Positions 11,028 to 21,225 of a DNA stretch of 64,000 nucleotides are shown piece by piece (position 1 is the first letter of the stretch; every line of letters starts with the position of its first letter). The position numbers and the translations under genes are program-made. This stretch comes from Comamonas sp. (GTDB lineage: Bacteria; Pseudomonadota; Gammaproteobacteria; Burkholderiales; Burkholderiaceae_C). The stretch covers positions 1-64,000 of the forward strand of contig NZ_SPEY01000020.1 of assembly GCF_009360615.1 (NCBI RefSeq), given 5' to 3'. Under the pieces are notes generated by a model. The model was given only the letters and a program-made list of their open reading frames with translations, made no database searches and had not been told where the DNA came from.

Positions 11028-11846
11028 TCAATGCGCTCCTGCCTGCTGGTCCGCCACGGAGGATCCCAGGTAGGCCTCCTGCACCCGCGCATTGGCACGC
11101 ACGGCTTCGGGTGTGTCATAGGCGATGACCTCGCCATAGACCACCACGGCAATCTTGTCCGCGAGACCGAAGACCACGCCCATGTCGTGCTCCACGGTCA
11201 GCAGCGTCTTGCCCTCGGTGACCTTCTTGATCAGCTGGATGAAATGCGCGGTCTCGCTGTTGCTCATGCCTGCCGTGGGTTCGTCCAGCAGGATGACGCT
11301 GGCACCGCCGCCGATGGTGATGCCGATCTCCAGCGCGCGCTGCTCGGCATAGGTCAGGTTCACCGCCAGCGTGTCGCGCTTGCGGTGCAGCCCGATCATC
11401 TCCATCAGCTCGTGGGCGCGTTCGTTGGCGTCATGCAGGTTGGAGAGAAAACGCCAGAAGCTGTAGCGATAGCCCAGGCTCCAGAGCACGCTGCAGCGCA
11501 GGTTTTCAAACACCGAAAGCTTGGGAAAGATATTCGTGATCTGAAAGCTGCGCGACAACCCCATGCGGTTGATTTCGAAGGGCTTTTTGCCGTCGATGCG
11601 CTGCCCGTGCAGCAGTACCTCGCCGCTGCTGGGCTCGAAGCGACCGCTGATCAGGTTGAACAGCGTGCTCTTGCCTGCACCGTTGGGTCCGATGATGGCG
11701 ACCCGTTCGCCGGCATTGACCGCCAGGTTGGCACCGCGAATGATCTCGGTCTTGCCGAAGCTCTTGCGCAGATCACGCAGCTCCAGCGCATGGGAGGGCT
11801 GCTGCACCGCTTGCGCAGCCGGTTGATGGATGGCGATGCTGGACAT
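11028..11846 (-). CDS. livG: HAAT-family ABC transporter ATP-binding protein (LivG-like)
   Basis: A 272-residue ABC ATPase with an intact Walker A (GPNGAGKSTLFN), the LivG-type insertion and C-terminal extension, a Walker B (VILLDEPTAGM) and the switch histidine in TLLTVEHDMGVV. The ABC signature is divergent (LTYAEQRALEIG), as is common in LivG proteins. It pairs with LivF to drive the LivH/LivM channel. Start ATG at 11846, 3 bases after the livM stop, so it is translationally close-coupled. The ~20-residue Gln/Ala-rich N-terminus before LELRDLRKSFG is extra. Confidence 0.9.
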   Translation of the reverse strand: MSSIAIHQPAAQAVQQPSHALELRDLRKSFGKTEIIRGANLAVNAGERVAIIGPNGAGKSTLFNLISGRFEPSSGEVLLHGQRIDGKKPFEINRMGLSRSFQITNIFPKLSVFENLRCSVLWSLGYRYSFWRFLSNLHDANERAHELMEMIGLHRKRDTLAVNLTYAEQRALEIGITIGGGASVILLDEPTAGMSNSETAHFIQLIKKVTEGKTLLTVEHDMGVVFGLADKIAVVVYGEVIAYDTPEAVRANARVQEAYLGSSVADQQAGAH

Positions 11847-11849
11847 GGA

Positions 11850-13190
11850 TCAGCCCTCCCCTTTCTTGATGCTTGCTTCGATCGCTTCCTGTATCCTGCC
11901 CCAGCGGCGGGCCGTCAGGCGGCGCACCCCCTCCAGCAGGCCCAGGCCCACCACGAACACCACGATCGCAACGGTCCAGGTCGCGGCGGCGCTGGTGTCC
12001 AGCTCCGCCCCCATGAAGGGTACCTTGGGGCCGAGGGCCGCGTTGAGCTGCATGTGATAAATCATCTCGATCAGCGATGCGGCACCGACCACCGTCACGA
12101 TGCCGGCCGCCACGATGCCCATATAGGGCATGAGCAGGCGCCTGAAGTGGCCGAACTTGGCTACGCGCAGATTCATCATGATCAGGCTGGCCACGCCGCC
12201 GGGCGCATACATGACCATGAGCAGGAACACCAGGCCCAGGTACAGCAGCCAGGCCTTGGTCAGCTCGGACAGCAGCACCGAGGCCAGCACCAGCAGCACG
12301 GCGCCGATGATGGGCCCGAAGAAGAAGGTGGCACCGCCCAGGAAGGTGAACAGCAGATAGCCGCCCGATCGCACCACGCTGACGCTGTCCATGGCCGTGA
12401 TGATCTCGAAATTGATAGCCGTCAACCCGCCGCCGATGCCGGCAAAGAAGCCGGCGATGATGAAGGCGAAGTAGCGCACGCGCTGGGTGTTGTAGCCCAC
12501 GAACTCGACACGCTCGGGGTTGTCGCGCACGGCATTCAGCATGCGCCCCAGCGGCGTTCCGGTGAAGGCGAACATGGCAGCCGTGCAGACGAAACAGTAG
12601 ACGGCGATCAGGTAATACACCTGCAGTCCGGAGCCGAAGTCCAGCCCGAAGAACTTGCTGTAGACCCGGTCCGTGGTGATGCCGCCCTCGCCACCGAAGA
12701 ACTCGGGGAACATCAGGGCCATGGACGCCACCAGCTCTCCCAGCCCCATGGTGATCATGGCAAAGGTGGTGCCCGATTTTTTGGTCGTCACATAGCCGAA
12801 GAGCGCCGCGAAGAACATGCCTGCGAGACCGCCCACAATCGGGATCAGCACCAGCGGGATCGCAATTTCGCCCGCAGCGGCCTTGTTCATGGCGTGAATG
12901 GCCAGGAAAGAGCCCAGGCCGGTGTAGACCGCATGCCCGAAGCTCAGCATGCCGCCCTGCCCCAGCAGGATGTTGTAGGACAGGCAGATGATGATCAGAT
13001 AGCCGATCTGGCTGAGCATGGTCAGCGCCAGCGAGCTGGTGAAGATCAGCGGTGCCACGATCAGCGCCAGCGCGAACAGGCCCCAGACCAGGATTCGCCC
13101 GATGTTCAGCGGCTTGAAGCGGTAATGCGCCTGAGCCCGGGCCTTGTCTGCAGCAGAAGAATTCATGGATGTTTTTGCAATCGAAGACAT
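11850..13190 (-). CDS. livM: HAAT-family ABC transporter permease (LivM-like)
   Basis: A 446-residue inner-membrane permease with 10 or more hydrophobic segments. It carries the LivM-family signature around GYNTQRVRYFAFIIAGFFAGIGGGL and the earlier YNILLGQGGMLSFGHAVYTGLG. It is longer than typical LivM (~320-420) because of an extra C-terminal part (residues ~345-430) holding two more hydrophobic spans and a charged loop. It forms the channel with LivH. The start at 13190 has GAGGGG upstream; an internal ATG at 13166 is possible. Tight 3-base spacing to both neighbours supports an operon. Confidence 0.88.
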   Translation of the reverse strand: MSSIAKTSMNSSAADKARAQAHYRFKPLNIGRILVWGLFALALIVAPLIFTSSLALTMLSQIGYLIIICLSYNILLGQGGMLSFGHAVYTGLGSFLAIHAMNKAAAGEIAIPLVLIPIVGGLAGMFFAALFGYVTTKKSGTTFAMITMGLGELVASMALMFPEFFGGEGGITTDRVYSKFFGLDFGSGLQVYYLIAVYCFVCTAAMFAFTGTPLGRMLNAVRDNPERVEFVGYNTQRVRYFAFIIAGFFAGIGGGLTAINFEIITAMDSVSVVRSGGYLLFTFLGGATFFFGPIIGAVLLVLASVLLSELTKAWLLYLGLVFLLMVMYAPGGVASLIMMNLRVAKFGHFRRLLMPYMGIVAAGIVTVVGAASLIEMIYHMQLNAALGPKVPFMGAELDTSAAATWTVAIVVFVVGLGLLEGVRRLTARRWGRIQEAIEASIKKGEG

Positions 13191-13193
13191 GGC

Positions 13194-14147
13194 TCAATCC
13201 CCTCTGGTACCCAGCAATCCCTTGGGCCGGAAGATCAGAATCAGCACCAGGAACAGGTAAGGCAGAATCGGCGCGACCTGCGACAGCGTCAGCCGCAGCA
13301 CGGGCCAGCCGAACGTGGATTCATTGACCTGATGCCCCATGGAGGCAAACAGGCCGGCCAGCGACCAGTCCAGCGCCACGGCAAAGGTCTGCACCACGCC
13401 GATCAGCAGCGACGCCACGAAAGCCCCGGCCAGCGATCCCATGCCGCCGACCACCACCACCACGAAAATGATGGAGCCCACGGAGGCCGCCATGGCGGGC
13501 TCGGTCACATAGGTGTTGCCGCCGATCACGCCGGCCAGGCCGGCCAGCGCGCAGCCGCCCCCAAACACCAGCATGAAGACGCGCGGCACGTTGTGGCCCA
13601 GTGCCTCCACCATCTCGGGGTTCTTGAGTGCGGCCTGGATCACCAGGCCGATGCGGGTGCGCGTCAGCAACAGCCAGACGGCCACCAGCATCAGCAGTGC
13701 CACCAGCATCACGAAGGAGCGCGACTTGGGGAACTGCGTTCCGTACAAGGTGAACAGCGGTCCCTGCAGCGCCGTCGGCAGCGCATAGGGCACGGTGCCG
13801 CGCCCCCAGACCAGCTGCACCACTTCCAGAATCAGATAGGACAGGCCGAAGGTCACCAGCAGCTCGGGCACATGGCCGTATTTGTGCACGCGGCGCAGGC
13901 TGTAGCGCTCGAACAGTGCGCCCAGCACGCCCACCAGGATCGGGCTGACGAAGAGCGCTGGCCAGAACCCGATGATGCCGCTGAGCGTGTAGGCGAAATA
14001 CGCGCCCAGCATGTAGAAGCTGGTGTGGGCGAAATTCAGCACGCCCATCATGCTGAAGATCAGCGTCAGACCGGAGCTGAGCATGAAGAGCAGCAGCCCG
14101 TAGCTCACGCCGTTGAGCATGGATATGGTGAAAAATTCAGGCGTCAT
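13194..14147 (-). CDS. livH: HAAT-family ABC transporter permease (LivH-like)
   Basis: A 317-residue membrane permease of the LivH type with about eight hydrophobic segments. Typical family segments are visible: LNGVSYGLLLFMLSSGLTLI at the N-terminus, MGVLNFAHTSFYMLGAY, and a C-terminal IFRPKGLLG end. It is first in the permease/ATPase run, 114 bases after the first binding-protein gene (in transcription order). Together with LivM it forms the translocation path for the solute delivered by the periplasmic binding proteins encoded just upstream. Confidence 0.9.
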   Translation of the reverse strand: MTPEFFTISMLNGVSYGLLLFMLSSGLTLIFSMMGVLNFAHTSFYMLGAYFAYTLSGIIGFWPALFVSPILVGVLGALFERYSLRRVHKYGHVPELLVTFGLSYLILEVVQLVWGRGTVPYALPTALQGPLFTLYGTQFPKSRSFVMLVALLMLVAVWLLLTRTRIGLVIQAALKNPEMVEALGHNVPRVFMLVFGGGCALAGLAGVIGGNTYVTEPAMAASVGSIIFVVVVVGGMGSLAGAFVASLLIGVVQTFAVALDWSLAGLFASMGHQVNESTFGWPVLRLTLSQVAPILPYLFLVLILIFRPKGLLGTRGD

Positions 14148-14261
14148 CGACTTGCCTTGTTCTCATGTTCAAGAGGACCGCTGCGGCACTGCACCTGTTG
14201 TACGTTCTGGTCGGTGCGGGTGCTCTGCAGCACGGGAGGAGCGAGACTGTGCGGGCCCGGC

Positions 14262-15497
14262 TCAGGACGGACGCTTCATCTGGCAGCTGGTGGGCGTGCT
14301 GGCCACATAGGGCTCGTAGTACTTCACGGGTGCGAAGGTGTAGCCGGTGTTTTCCGCGTCATAGGGGAACTTGCCGCCCGCCTTCTGCCATCTGGAGATA
14401 TACAGCCCCTGCTGCAGCTGGTGGTCGTTCTTGCGCATTTCGACCTCGCCGTTGAAGCTCTTGAGCTTCATCCCCTCGAGAGCCGCCGCCACCTTGACCG
14501 GATCCGTGGAGCCCGTCTTGACAAAGGCCGCATCGAGCAAGGCAAAGACATGGTAGATCGAGCTCTGCGTCAGGTCGTCATTGAACTTCTTCTTGAAGCT
14601 CTCCATGCTGGCCTGAATCGGTGCCCCCATGTTGTAGTGCCCATAGGTCACGGTATAGACCTTGCCGTCGGAGGCCGCGCCCATGGCGGTGGGGGCACCG
14701 GCACCAAACGCGTAATAGGTGTAGAACTTGACATCGCTCAGTCCCGCGTCGTTGGCTGCCTTGAGCAGCAGCGACAGATCGGCCCCCCAGTTGCCGGTGA
14801 TCACCGTATCGGCACCGGACTGCTTGATCTTGGCCACATAGGGTGCGAAGTCGCGCACCTGGGCCAGCGGCGAGAAGTCGTCGCCCACGATCTGCACATC
14901 GGGACGCTTTCTCTTGAGCAGGTCCTTGGCGTATTTGGACACCTGCTGACCATGACCGTAGTTCTGGTTGATCAGATAGACCTTCCTGACCTCGGCATCA
15001 TCCTTCATGAAGGTGGTCAGGGCCTCCATCTTCATGGAGGTGTCGGCATCGAGGCGGAAATGCCAGTAGCTGCATTTGCTGTTGGTCAGGTCTGGATCCA
15101 CGGCCGCATAGTTGAGATAGAGCAGCTCCTTGCCCTTGTTGCGGTTGTTGTGCTTTTCCAGCGCATCCATGATGGCCAGTGCCGGACCCGAGCCATTGCC
15201 TTGCGCCACATAGCGCACGCCCTGGTCCATGGCCGAGCGCAGCGCAGCCGTGGTCTCCTGAGGGCTGAGCTTGTTGTCCAGGGCCACAACCTCGAACTTC
15301 ACACCCGAGGCATTTTTTCTGTTGAACTCCTCCGCCAGCAGCTGAAAGGTCTTGAGCTGATTCGTCCCCACGGCAGCCATCAGCCCCGACAAGGGGTCAA
15401 TCCAGGCGATCTTGACGGTCTCGCCCTTCTGGGCCCAGGCACCACCGGCACTCACGGCCATGGCCGAGACGGCCACTGCACGCATAACCCATTTCAT
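14262..15497 (-). CDS. Periplasmic substrate-binding protein, HAAT family (paralogue 1)
   Basis: A 411-residue type I periplasmic binding protein (Peripla_BP_6 group). It has a cleavable signal (MKWVMRAVAVSAMAVSAGGAWAQ, cut after WA-Q) and the start of the mature fold KGETVKIAWIDPLSGLM. The N-terminal core continues with STEETTAAL-like positions and YLNYAAVDPDLTNSKCSYWHFR. A strong ribosome site (AAGGAGA) precedes the ATG. It should capture the solute for LivHMGF. The downstream paralogue (15728-16963) has exactly the same length, and even the last ~45 bases of coding DNA are nearly identical, so the pair arose by tandem duplication. The ligand cannot be read from the sequence; CoA-pathway neighbours suggest a carboxylic acid. 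Confidence 0.88.
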   Translation of the reverse strand: MKWVMRAVAVSAMAVSAGGAWAQKGETVKIAWIDPLSGLMAAVGTNQLKTFQLLAEEFNRKNASGVKFEVVALDNKLSPQETTAALRSAMDQGVRYVAQGNGSGPALAIMDALEKHNNRNKGKELLYLNYAAVDPDLTNSKCSYWHFRLDADTSMKMEALTTFMKDDAEVRKVYLINQNYGHGQQVSKYAKDLLKRKRPDVQIVGDDFSPLAQVRDFAPYVAKIKQSGADTVITGNWGADLSLLLKAANDAGLSDVKFYTYYAFGAGAPTAMGAASDGKVYTVTYGHYNMGAPIQASMESFKKKFNDDLTQSSIYHVFALLDAAFVKTGSTDPVKVAAALEGMKLKSFNGEVEMRKNDHQLQQGLYISRWQKAGGKFPYDAENTGYTFAPVKYYEPYVASTPTSCQMKRPS

Positions 15498-15677
15498 ACT
15501 TGTCTCCTTTCACCGTTTTTGCTAGCGACTGCCGCCAATCTACCGGCCGGTAGACTTTTTCCCGCTGGGGAAAGCCTTAGGAACTATCACGCATGCGACT
15601 TCGCGGGCCGATTCACGGCAGTTGGCGACACTTGCGCGACAGCTGCCAGCACTTGCAGGCGAATGGAATCCGGCATC

Positions 15678-15703
15678 AAAAAGGGGCGCCACCAGGGCGC
15701 CCC
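15678..15703 (-). terminator. Rho-independent terminator between the two binding-protein genes
   Basis: Perfect 8-bp stem GGGGCGCC / GGCGCCCC with a 5-base loop, followed on the minus strand by five T. It lies 25 bases after the stop of the upstream paralogue. It probably lets that gene be expressed more strongly than the rest, or separates it from the liv operon. Confidence 0.85.
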
Positions 15704-15727
15704 GAAATCCGCGACTCTGGCCTCGAC

Positions 15728-16963
15728 TCAGGAAGGACGCTTCATCTGGCAGCTGGTGGGCGTGCTGGCCACATAGGGCTCGAAATACTTCACGGGGGCA
15801 AAGGTATAGCCCGTGTTCTCGGAGTCCATGGGGTATTTGCCGCCGGCCTTCTCCCAGCGCGCGATGTACAGGCCCTGCTGCAGCTGGTGATCGCTCTTGC
15901 GCATCTCGACCTCCCCGTTGTAGTTCTGGAACTTCATGCCCTCCATGGTCGCTGCAACCTTGACGGGATCGGTGGTCTTGGCTCTCGCAAAAGCCTGATC
16001 GAGCATGTTCAGCCCCGTGTACACGGTGCCGGTGTACATGTCCTCGTTGACCTTGGCCTTGAAGCCCTTGACGATCTTCTCCATGGCACCGGGCATGTTC
16101 AGGTGACCATAGCCCACCATATAGACCTTGCCTGCTGCAGCCGCCCCCATGGCCGTGGGAGCGCCGGTGGCAATGCCGTAGTAGGTGTAGAACTTGACGT
16201 TGTTCAGGCCGGCATCGTTGGCGGCCTTGATCAGCAGTGCCAGGTCCGAACCCCAGTTGCCGGTGATCACCGTGTCGGCGCCCGACTGCTTGATCTTGGC
16301 CACATAGGGCGCGAAATCGCGTACCTGGGCCAGCGGCGAGAAGTCGTCGCCCACGATTTCCACATCGGGGCGCTTGCGCTTGAGCATTTCCTTGGCGTAC
16401 TTGGACACCTGCTGACCGTGCGAGTAATTCTGGTTGATCAGATAGACCTTCTTGACCTCGGGCACGTCCTTCATATACGTGGTCAAGGCCTCCATCTTCA
16501 TGGACGTATCGGCATCCAGGCGGAAATGCCAGTAGCTGCATTTGCTGTTGGTCAGGTCCGGGTCCACGGCCGCATAGTTGAGGAAAACGACCTCCTTGCC
16601 CTTGTTGCGGGCATTGTGCTTTTCCAGCGCATCCATGATGGCCAGCGCCGGACCCGAGCCGTTGCCCTGAAACACATAGCGCACCCCCTGGTCCATGGCC
16701 GAGCGCAGCGCGGCCGTGGTCTCCTGCGGACTGAGCTTGTTGTCGATGCCGATGATCTCGAACTTCACCCCTGAAGCACTGCTCTTGTTGATTTCCTCCG
16801 CCACGTACTGCAGGCTTTTGAGCTGGTTGGAACCCAGCGCTGCCATCAGGCCCGAGAGCGGGTCAATCCAGGCGACCTTGACGGTCTCTCCCTTCTGCGC
16901 CACCGCACTCCCCGCGCACGCCAGGATCACCGATGCTGTCAAAGCCTTGATTGCAAACTTCAT
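15728..16963 (-). CDS. Periplasmic substrate-binding protein, HAAT family (paralogue 2)
   Basis: A 411-residue paralogue of the neighbouring binding protein, with the signal MKFAIKALTASVILACAGSAVAQ and the same mature start KGETVKVAWIDPLSGLM. Long stretches are shared (SPQETTAALRSAMDQGVRYV, SGPALAIMDALEKH, PTSCQMKRPS at the C-terminus). The differences cluster in the ligand-side loops, for example NNVKFYTYYGIATG against SDVKFYTYYAFGAG, so ligand preference may differ. The start at 16963 has GGAG upstream; the frame is open for 16 more codons, but those do not make a signal peptide. It is followed by its own terminator. Confidence 0.88.
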   Translation of the reverse strand: MKFAIKALTASVILACAGSAVAQKGETVKVAWIDPLSGLMAALGSNQLKSLQYVAEEINKSSASGVKFEIIGIDNKLSPQETTAALRSAMDQGVRYVFQGNGSGPALAIMDALEKHNARNKGKEVVFLNYAAVDPDLTNSKCSYWHFRLDADTSMKMEALTTYMKDVPEVKKVYLINQNYSHGQQVSKYAKEMLKRKRPDVEIVGDDFSPLAQVRDFAPYVAKIKQSGADTVITGNWGSDLALLIKAANDAGLNNVKFYTYYGIATGAPTAMGAAAAGKVYMVGYGHLNMPGAMEKIVKGFKAKVNEDMYTGTVYTGLNMLDQAFARAKTTDPVKVAATMEGMKFQNYNGEVEMRKSDHQLQQGLYIARWEKAGGKYPMDSENTGYTFAPVKYFEPYVASTPTSCQMKRPS

Positions 16964-17786
16964 AGAGCGTCTCCGTAGGTGTTTATGAGCGACGCCCAGA
17001 CTAAAGGGCAAGCCAGCGCCTGCGGCCTGGGGGTTGCCCTAGCGAATATCACATTGGCGACTGCAGGGTTTACCTCAGGAAAAAGCGACCGAAAAGACAG
17101 CAACACCGGTCTGAAAAAGATGCCCTGAGGCATTGTTGCTCCAGCAGCCAACGACGGCAAAAAGCTTTCCGTCAGCGCAAGGCCGCTGGAGCTGCCCGGC
17201 ACCTGCGGCACGGACAATTCCCGACCTCATGCGGCAACCCTCTCTCGGGCATCCAGCAGGCGTAGCTGCGACTGCCCGCATGGTCTCCGGCCAGCAGCTC
17301 GGCCAAGCCGGGCCGCTGATCGAAGCATTCGCCCCCGCGTCACACACCGATCATTGAGGCTCTCGGGCGTACCCCGGGGCCCATGGCGGTGCACGCCTAC
17401 CGGATGCTGACGCACAATGCGGTGCATGGCCGGCGAAGGCCATCTGCCGCGCCGGTGGATCCGATCGCCGTGGAGGCCACCAGATCGGCAGATCGGCTCG
17501 TTGCCCTGCACCAGCCCATCGACCCGCACGGCGCCAAGTGACAGCGGCAAGGAATCCGCAGGCCCGGCAAAGGCGCACTCCGGCCACCGCTTGCGCCGTG
17601 CGGTCGGCGCGGCACGGCCTCTGGCCCGCTGGCGCCAATGCCGGCCCCCACCACCGGCCCAGCAAGGCGGCTGCCTGAAGCTGGCTCCGCTGCAAGTCGT
17701 GGCCGCAGCCTCTGCCTGGGCCAGCCGTTGCAAAAATCGGGAATCGAAGGCGTGGAGGCCAGCCGATGGCCGCAGCACAAGACCCC
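16964..17786. other. Long intergenic region upstream of the transporter block
   Basis: About 820 bases between the acyl-CoA ligase gene and the first binding-protein gene. The 16964-17100 part should carry the promoter of the binding-protein gene. The remainder has open frames in several registers, the longest on the minus strand over 17227-17803. None has a ribosome site, a recognisable domain or a consistent codon pattern. It may be the remnant of a decayed gene; I cannot identify it. Confidence 0.4.
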
Positions 17787-17815
17787 AAAAGCCATCGTCG
17801 CACGACGATGGCTTT
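17787..17815 (-). terminator. Rho-independent terminator after the acyl-CoA ligase gene
   Basis: A 13-bp perfect inverted repeat (AAAGCCATCGTCG / CGACGATGGCTTT) with a 2-base centre, followed on the minus strand by TTTT. It lies 28 bases after the ligase stop codon. Confidence 0.8.
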
Positions 17816-17842
17816 GCCCTGGGCCCGCCCCGGAGGAGCCGT

Positions 17843-19486
17843 TCAGGCGGCCGAGGGCAGCCTGTAGTCCTTGAGTTCCTCGCGCAGACGGGTCTTGAGC
17901 ATCTTGCCGGTGGCACCGATCGGAATCGCTTCCACAAACACCACATCATCGGGGATCTGCCACTTGGCCGTCTTGCCCTCGTAGAACTTGAGCAGCTCTT
18001 CGCGCGTGATTTCCGCGCCAGGCTTCTTGACCACCGCCACGATGGGGCGTTCGTCCCACTTGGGATGCGGCATGCCTATGCAGGCCGCCATGGCCACGGC
18101 CGGGTTGGCCATGGCGATGTTCTCTATATCGATGGAGCTGATCCATTCGCCGCCGGACTTGATCACGTCCTTGCTGCGGTCGGTGATCTGCATGTAGCCG
18201 TCGGGATCGATCGTTGCCACATCCCCTGTCGGAAACCAGCCGTGGCCGTCGGTGCCTCGCACCAGGGGGCTGCCGCTACCTTTGTAATAGCTGTCGATGA
18301 TCCAGGGGCCTCGCACCAGCAGATCGCCATAGCTCTTGCCGTCCCAGGGCTGCTCGTCGCCGGCATCGTTGACGATCTTCATCTCCACGCCATAGATCGC
18401 ACGCCCCTGCTTCTGCCGGATCTTCATCTGCTCTTCCTTGGGCAGATCCAGGTGCTTGTTCTTGAGGGTGCACAGCGTGCCCAGCGGGCTCATCTCCGTC
18501 ATGCCCCAGGCGTGCAGCACCTCCACACCATAGTCGTCCTGGAAGGCCGCAATCATGGCCGGCGGGCAGGCGGAGCCGCCGATCACCGTGCGGTTGAGCC
18601 TGGAAAAACGCAGGCCGCCCGGCTTCATGTATCCGAGCAGCATCTGCCAGACCGTAGGTACGCCGGCGGCAAAGGTCACGCCTTCGGCCTCGATCAGCTC
18701 GTAAACCGACTTGCCATCGAGCGCAGGTCCCGGAAAAACCATCTTGCAGCCCGTGAGCGCCGCCGAATACGGCAGCCCCCAGGCATTGACGTGGAACATG
18801 GGAACCACGGGCAGCACCGAATCACGGGCCGACAGGCACATCACATCCGGCAGCGCGGCTGCATAGGCGTGCAAGGTGCTGGAGCGGTGGCTGTAGAGCA
18901 CGGCCTTGGGATTGCCCGTGGTGCCGCTGGTATAGCACATGCTGGAAGCAGTGTTTTCGTCGAACTGCGGCCAGCGGTATTGATCGGACTGGCCCGCAAT
19001 CCAGCTCTCGTAGCTGACGAGGCCCGGAACGCCGCTGTCGGCCGGCAAGCGATCCGCATCGCAGAGCACCACCCATTGCTGCACTGCGGGGCATTTGGCA
19101 TGCACCGCCTGGATGATGGGCAAGAAGGTCAGGTCAAAGCACAGCACCTTGTCTTCGGCGTGGTTGACGATCCAGGCAATCTGCTCGGGGTGCAGCCGCG
19201 GGTTGATGGTGTGCAGCACCCGACCCGAGCCGCTGACGCCGAAATACATCTCCATATGCCGGTAGCCATTCCAGGCCAGGCTGGCCACTCTGTCACCCTG
19301 GGACAGACCCACGGCATCGAGCCTGTTGGCCAGCTGGCGCGAACGGGCCGCCAGCTCCTTGTAGGTGTAGCGGTGGATATCGCCCTCTACACGGCGGGAG
19401 ACGATCTCCCCGTCGGCATGGTTGCGCGCGGCAAACTCGATCAGGGAAGAAATCAACAGCGGCTGGCTTTGCATCAGACCCAACAT
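17843..19486 (-). CDS. Acyl-CoA ligase (AMP-forming, long/medium-chain type)
   Basis: A 547-residue ANL-superfamily enzyme that activates a carboxylic acid to its CoA thioester with ATP. Core motifs are present: the P-loop [38 protein letters not shown], and [15 protein letters not shown] with the C-terminal lysine motif [12 protein letters not shown]. The start at 19486 has CCAGGAG upstream; the frame is open 31 codons further without a ribosome site. The overall pattern resembles medium/long-chain fatty-acid ligases of the AlkK type. As the gene just upstream of the binding proteins, transporter and beta-oxidation genes, it would supply the CoA ester that the rest degrade. Confidence 0.88.
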   Translation of the reverse strand: MLGLMQSQPLLISSLIEFAARNHADGEIVSRRVEGDIHRYTYKELAARSRQLANRLDAVGLSQGDRVASLAWNGYRHMEMYFGVSGSGRVLHTINPRLHPEQIAWIVNHAEDKVLCFDLTFLPIIQAVHAKCPAVQQWVVLCDADRLPADSGVPGLVSYESWIAGQSDQYRWPQFDENTASSMCYTSGTTGNPKAVLYSHRSSTLHAYAAALPDVMCLSARDSVLPVVPMFHVNAWGLPYSAALTGCKMVFPGPALDGKSVYELIEAEGVTFAAGVPTVWQMLLGYMKPGGLRFSRLNRTVIGGSACPPAMIAAFQDDYGVEVLHAWGMTEMSPLGTLCTLKNKHLDLPKEEQMKIRQKQGRAIYGVEMKIVNDAGDEQPWDGKSYGDLLVRGPWIIDSYYKGSGSPLVRGTDGHGWFPTGDVATIDPDGYMQITDRSKDVIKSGGEWISSIDIENIAMANPAVAMAACIGMPHPKWDERPIVAVVKKPGAEITREELLKFYEGKTAKWQIPDDVVFVEAIPIGATGKMLKTRLREELKDYRLPSAA

Positions 19487-19713
19487 TGGCAGTCTCCTGG
19501 ATAGCGTTGTGGTGTTCGGGATGCATCCTAGCGCGGGCTTCCGGGACGTCATCTGAGGACTGTCACCAATGCGTAACATTGGCGACGTTTGTCCGCCCCC
19601 TCTCCCTGAACCACCCGCAGGTACCCAGGGAAAAACCTAGGAGCCCTTCACCTCCAGCCGTCCCAACAACCCTGCAAGCCCTGTCCCTGATGCGGCTCAA
19701 GCACAATGCCTGC

Positions 19714-21225
19714 ATGAGCGAAACCCCTGCCCCGCAATGGCGCAAGCCCGGCCGCTTCGAAGCCCTGGGCCCGGCTTTTTTCACCTATCTGCAACCCACG
19801 CCCGTCCCCGATCCGCACTGGATTGCCACCAGTGCCAGCACGGCCCGCGGGATGGGCCTGAGCCTCGAATGGCTGCGCAGCGCCGAAGCGCTGCAGATCC
19901 TCAGCGGCAATACCGTCTCCGGCGACGGCAACGGCGGCAGCAAGCCACTGGCCACGGTCTATAGCGGTCACCAGTTCGGCGTCTGGGCCGGGCAGCTCGG
20001 CGACGGCCGTGCCATCCTGCTGGGCGAGACCGCACAGGGCTTTGAAGTCCAGCTCAAGGGAGCAGGCCGCACCCCGTATTCACGCATGGGAGACGGGCGG
20101 GCCGTGCTGCGCTCGTCGATTCGCGAGTTTCTCTGCAGCGAAGCCATGGCGGCACTGGGCATTCCCACCACGCGTGCGCTGGCGCTGACAGGCTCCCCCC
20201 TGCCCGTGGCGCGCGAGACCATGGAAACCGCCGCCGTCGTGACCCGTGTGGCCGAGAGCTTCATCCGCTTCGGCCACTTCGAGCATTTCGCCGCACGCGA
20301 TATGCAGACCGAACTCCGGGCCCTGGCAGATCTGGTCATCGACCAGCACTATCCCGAGTGCCGCACAGCCACCGCGCTGAACGGCAACCACTACGCCAAT
20401 TTGCTGCAGGCCGTGAGCGAGCGCACGGCCCGATTGCTGGCCCTGTGGCAGGGCGTGGGCTTTTGCCACGGCGTGATGAATACCGACAATATGAGCATTC
20501 TGGGCTTGACCATCGACTACGGCCCCTTCCAGTTTCTCGACGCCTTCGACCCCGGCCATATCTGCAACCACAGCGACAGCCAGGGCCGCTATGCCTTCAA
20601 CCGCCAGCCCCAGGTGGCCTACTGGAATCTCTATTGCCTGGGCCAGGCGCTGCTGCCGCTGATCGGCGACGAAGAGCTGACGATTGCGGCGCTGGAGTCG
20701 TACAAGACCGTCTTTCCCGCCGCCTATGCGCGCCAGATGCTGGCCAAGCTGGGCCTGCCCGAGAACGAGGCCGGCACGCCGGCCACCGAAGGCCGCTTTG
20801 CGCTGCTGGTCAACCCGCTGCTGGAGATCCTGGCCGACAACAAGGTGGACTACACCATCTTCTTCAGTCGCCTGACCGATGCCGTCGCACAAGGGCAGAC
20901 AAAGCCGATCGACTTCGAGCCGCTGCGTGACATCATTCTTGACCGGGCCAGCTTCGACGCCTGGTCGCTCACTTATTCAGAGCAGCTGGCGCAAGTGGAT
21001 AGCGTGCAGGCCATGGCTTTGATGCAAAAATCCAATCCGCGCTTCGTGCTGCGCAATCATCTGGGCGAGACCGTGATTAGCGCGGCCCAGGCCGGCGACT
21101 TTGCCCCGGTACAGCAGATGCTGGCCGTGCTGCAATCCCCTTACCACCCGCACCCGGACCACGCTGAATGGGCCGGATTTCCGCCCGACTGGGCTTCCTC
21201 GATCGAAATCAGTTGTTCATCATGA
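19714..21225 (+). CDS. selO: SelO-family protein adenylyltransferase (YdiU/UPF0061)
   Basis: A 503-residue pseudokinase-fold enzyme. SelO proteins transfer AMP to protein hydroxyl groups and are linked to redox control. Family motifs are clear: [56 protein letters not shown] (metal-binding Asn/Asp) and [11 protein letters not shown]. The C-terminus ends ISCSS, so a cysteine occupies the place of the selenocysteine in eukaryotic SelO. The start at 19714 gives the usual family N-terminus; a strong ribosome site is missing, and an ATG at 19690 is possible. Its stop overlaps the msrB start (ATGA), so the two are co-translated. Confidence 0.9.
   Translation: MSETPAPQWRKPGRFEALGPAFFTYLQPTPVPDPHWIATSASTARGMGLSLEWLRSAEALQILSGNTVSGDGNGGSKPLATVYSGHQFGVWAGQLGDGRAILLGETAQGFEVQLKGAGRTPYSRMGDGRAVLRSSIREFLCSEAMAALGIPTTRALALTGSPLPVARETMETAAVVTRVAESFIRFGHFEHFAARDMQTELRALADLVIDQHYPECRTATALNGNHYANLLQAVSERTARLLALWQGVGFCHGVMNTDNMSILGLTIDYGPFQFLDAFDPGHICNHSDSQGRYAFNRQPQVAYWNLYCLGQALLPLIGDEELTIAALESYKTVFPAAYARQMLAKLGLPENEAGTPATEGRFALLVNPLLEILADNKVDYTIFFSRLTDAVAQGQTKPIDFEPLRDIILDRASFDAWSLTYSEQLAQVDSVQAMALMQKSNPRFVLRNHLGETVISAAQAGDFAPVQQMLAVLQSPYHPHPDHAEWAGFPPDWASSIEISCSS

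Noticed and set aside
11031-15776. Very long plus-strand open frame (about 1580 codons) opposite the liv operon
   Set aside because: It is antisense to six well-supported genes. High GC with strong third-position bias leaves such frames open; the translation is His/Gln/Arg-rich with no domain.
17227-17949. Minus-strand frame of 240 codons before the acyl-CoA ligase end
   Set aside because: It overlaps the true ligase 3' end and its terminator in another frame, is Arg/Pro/Gly-rich and matches nothing known.
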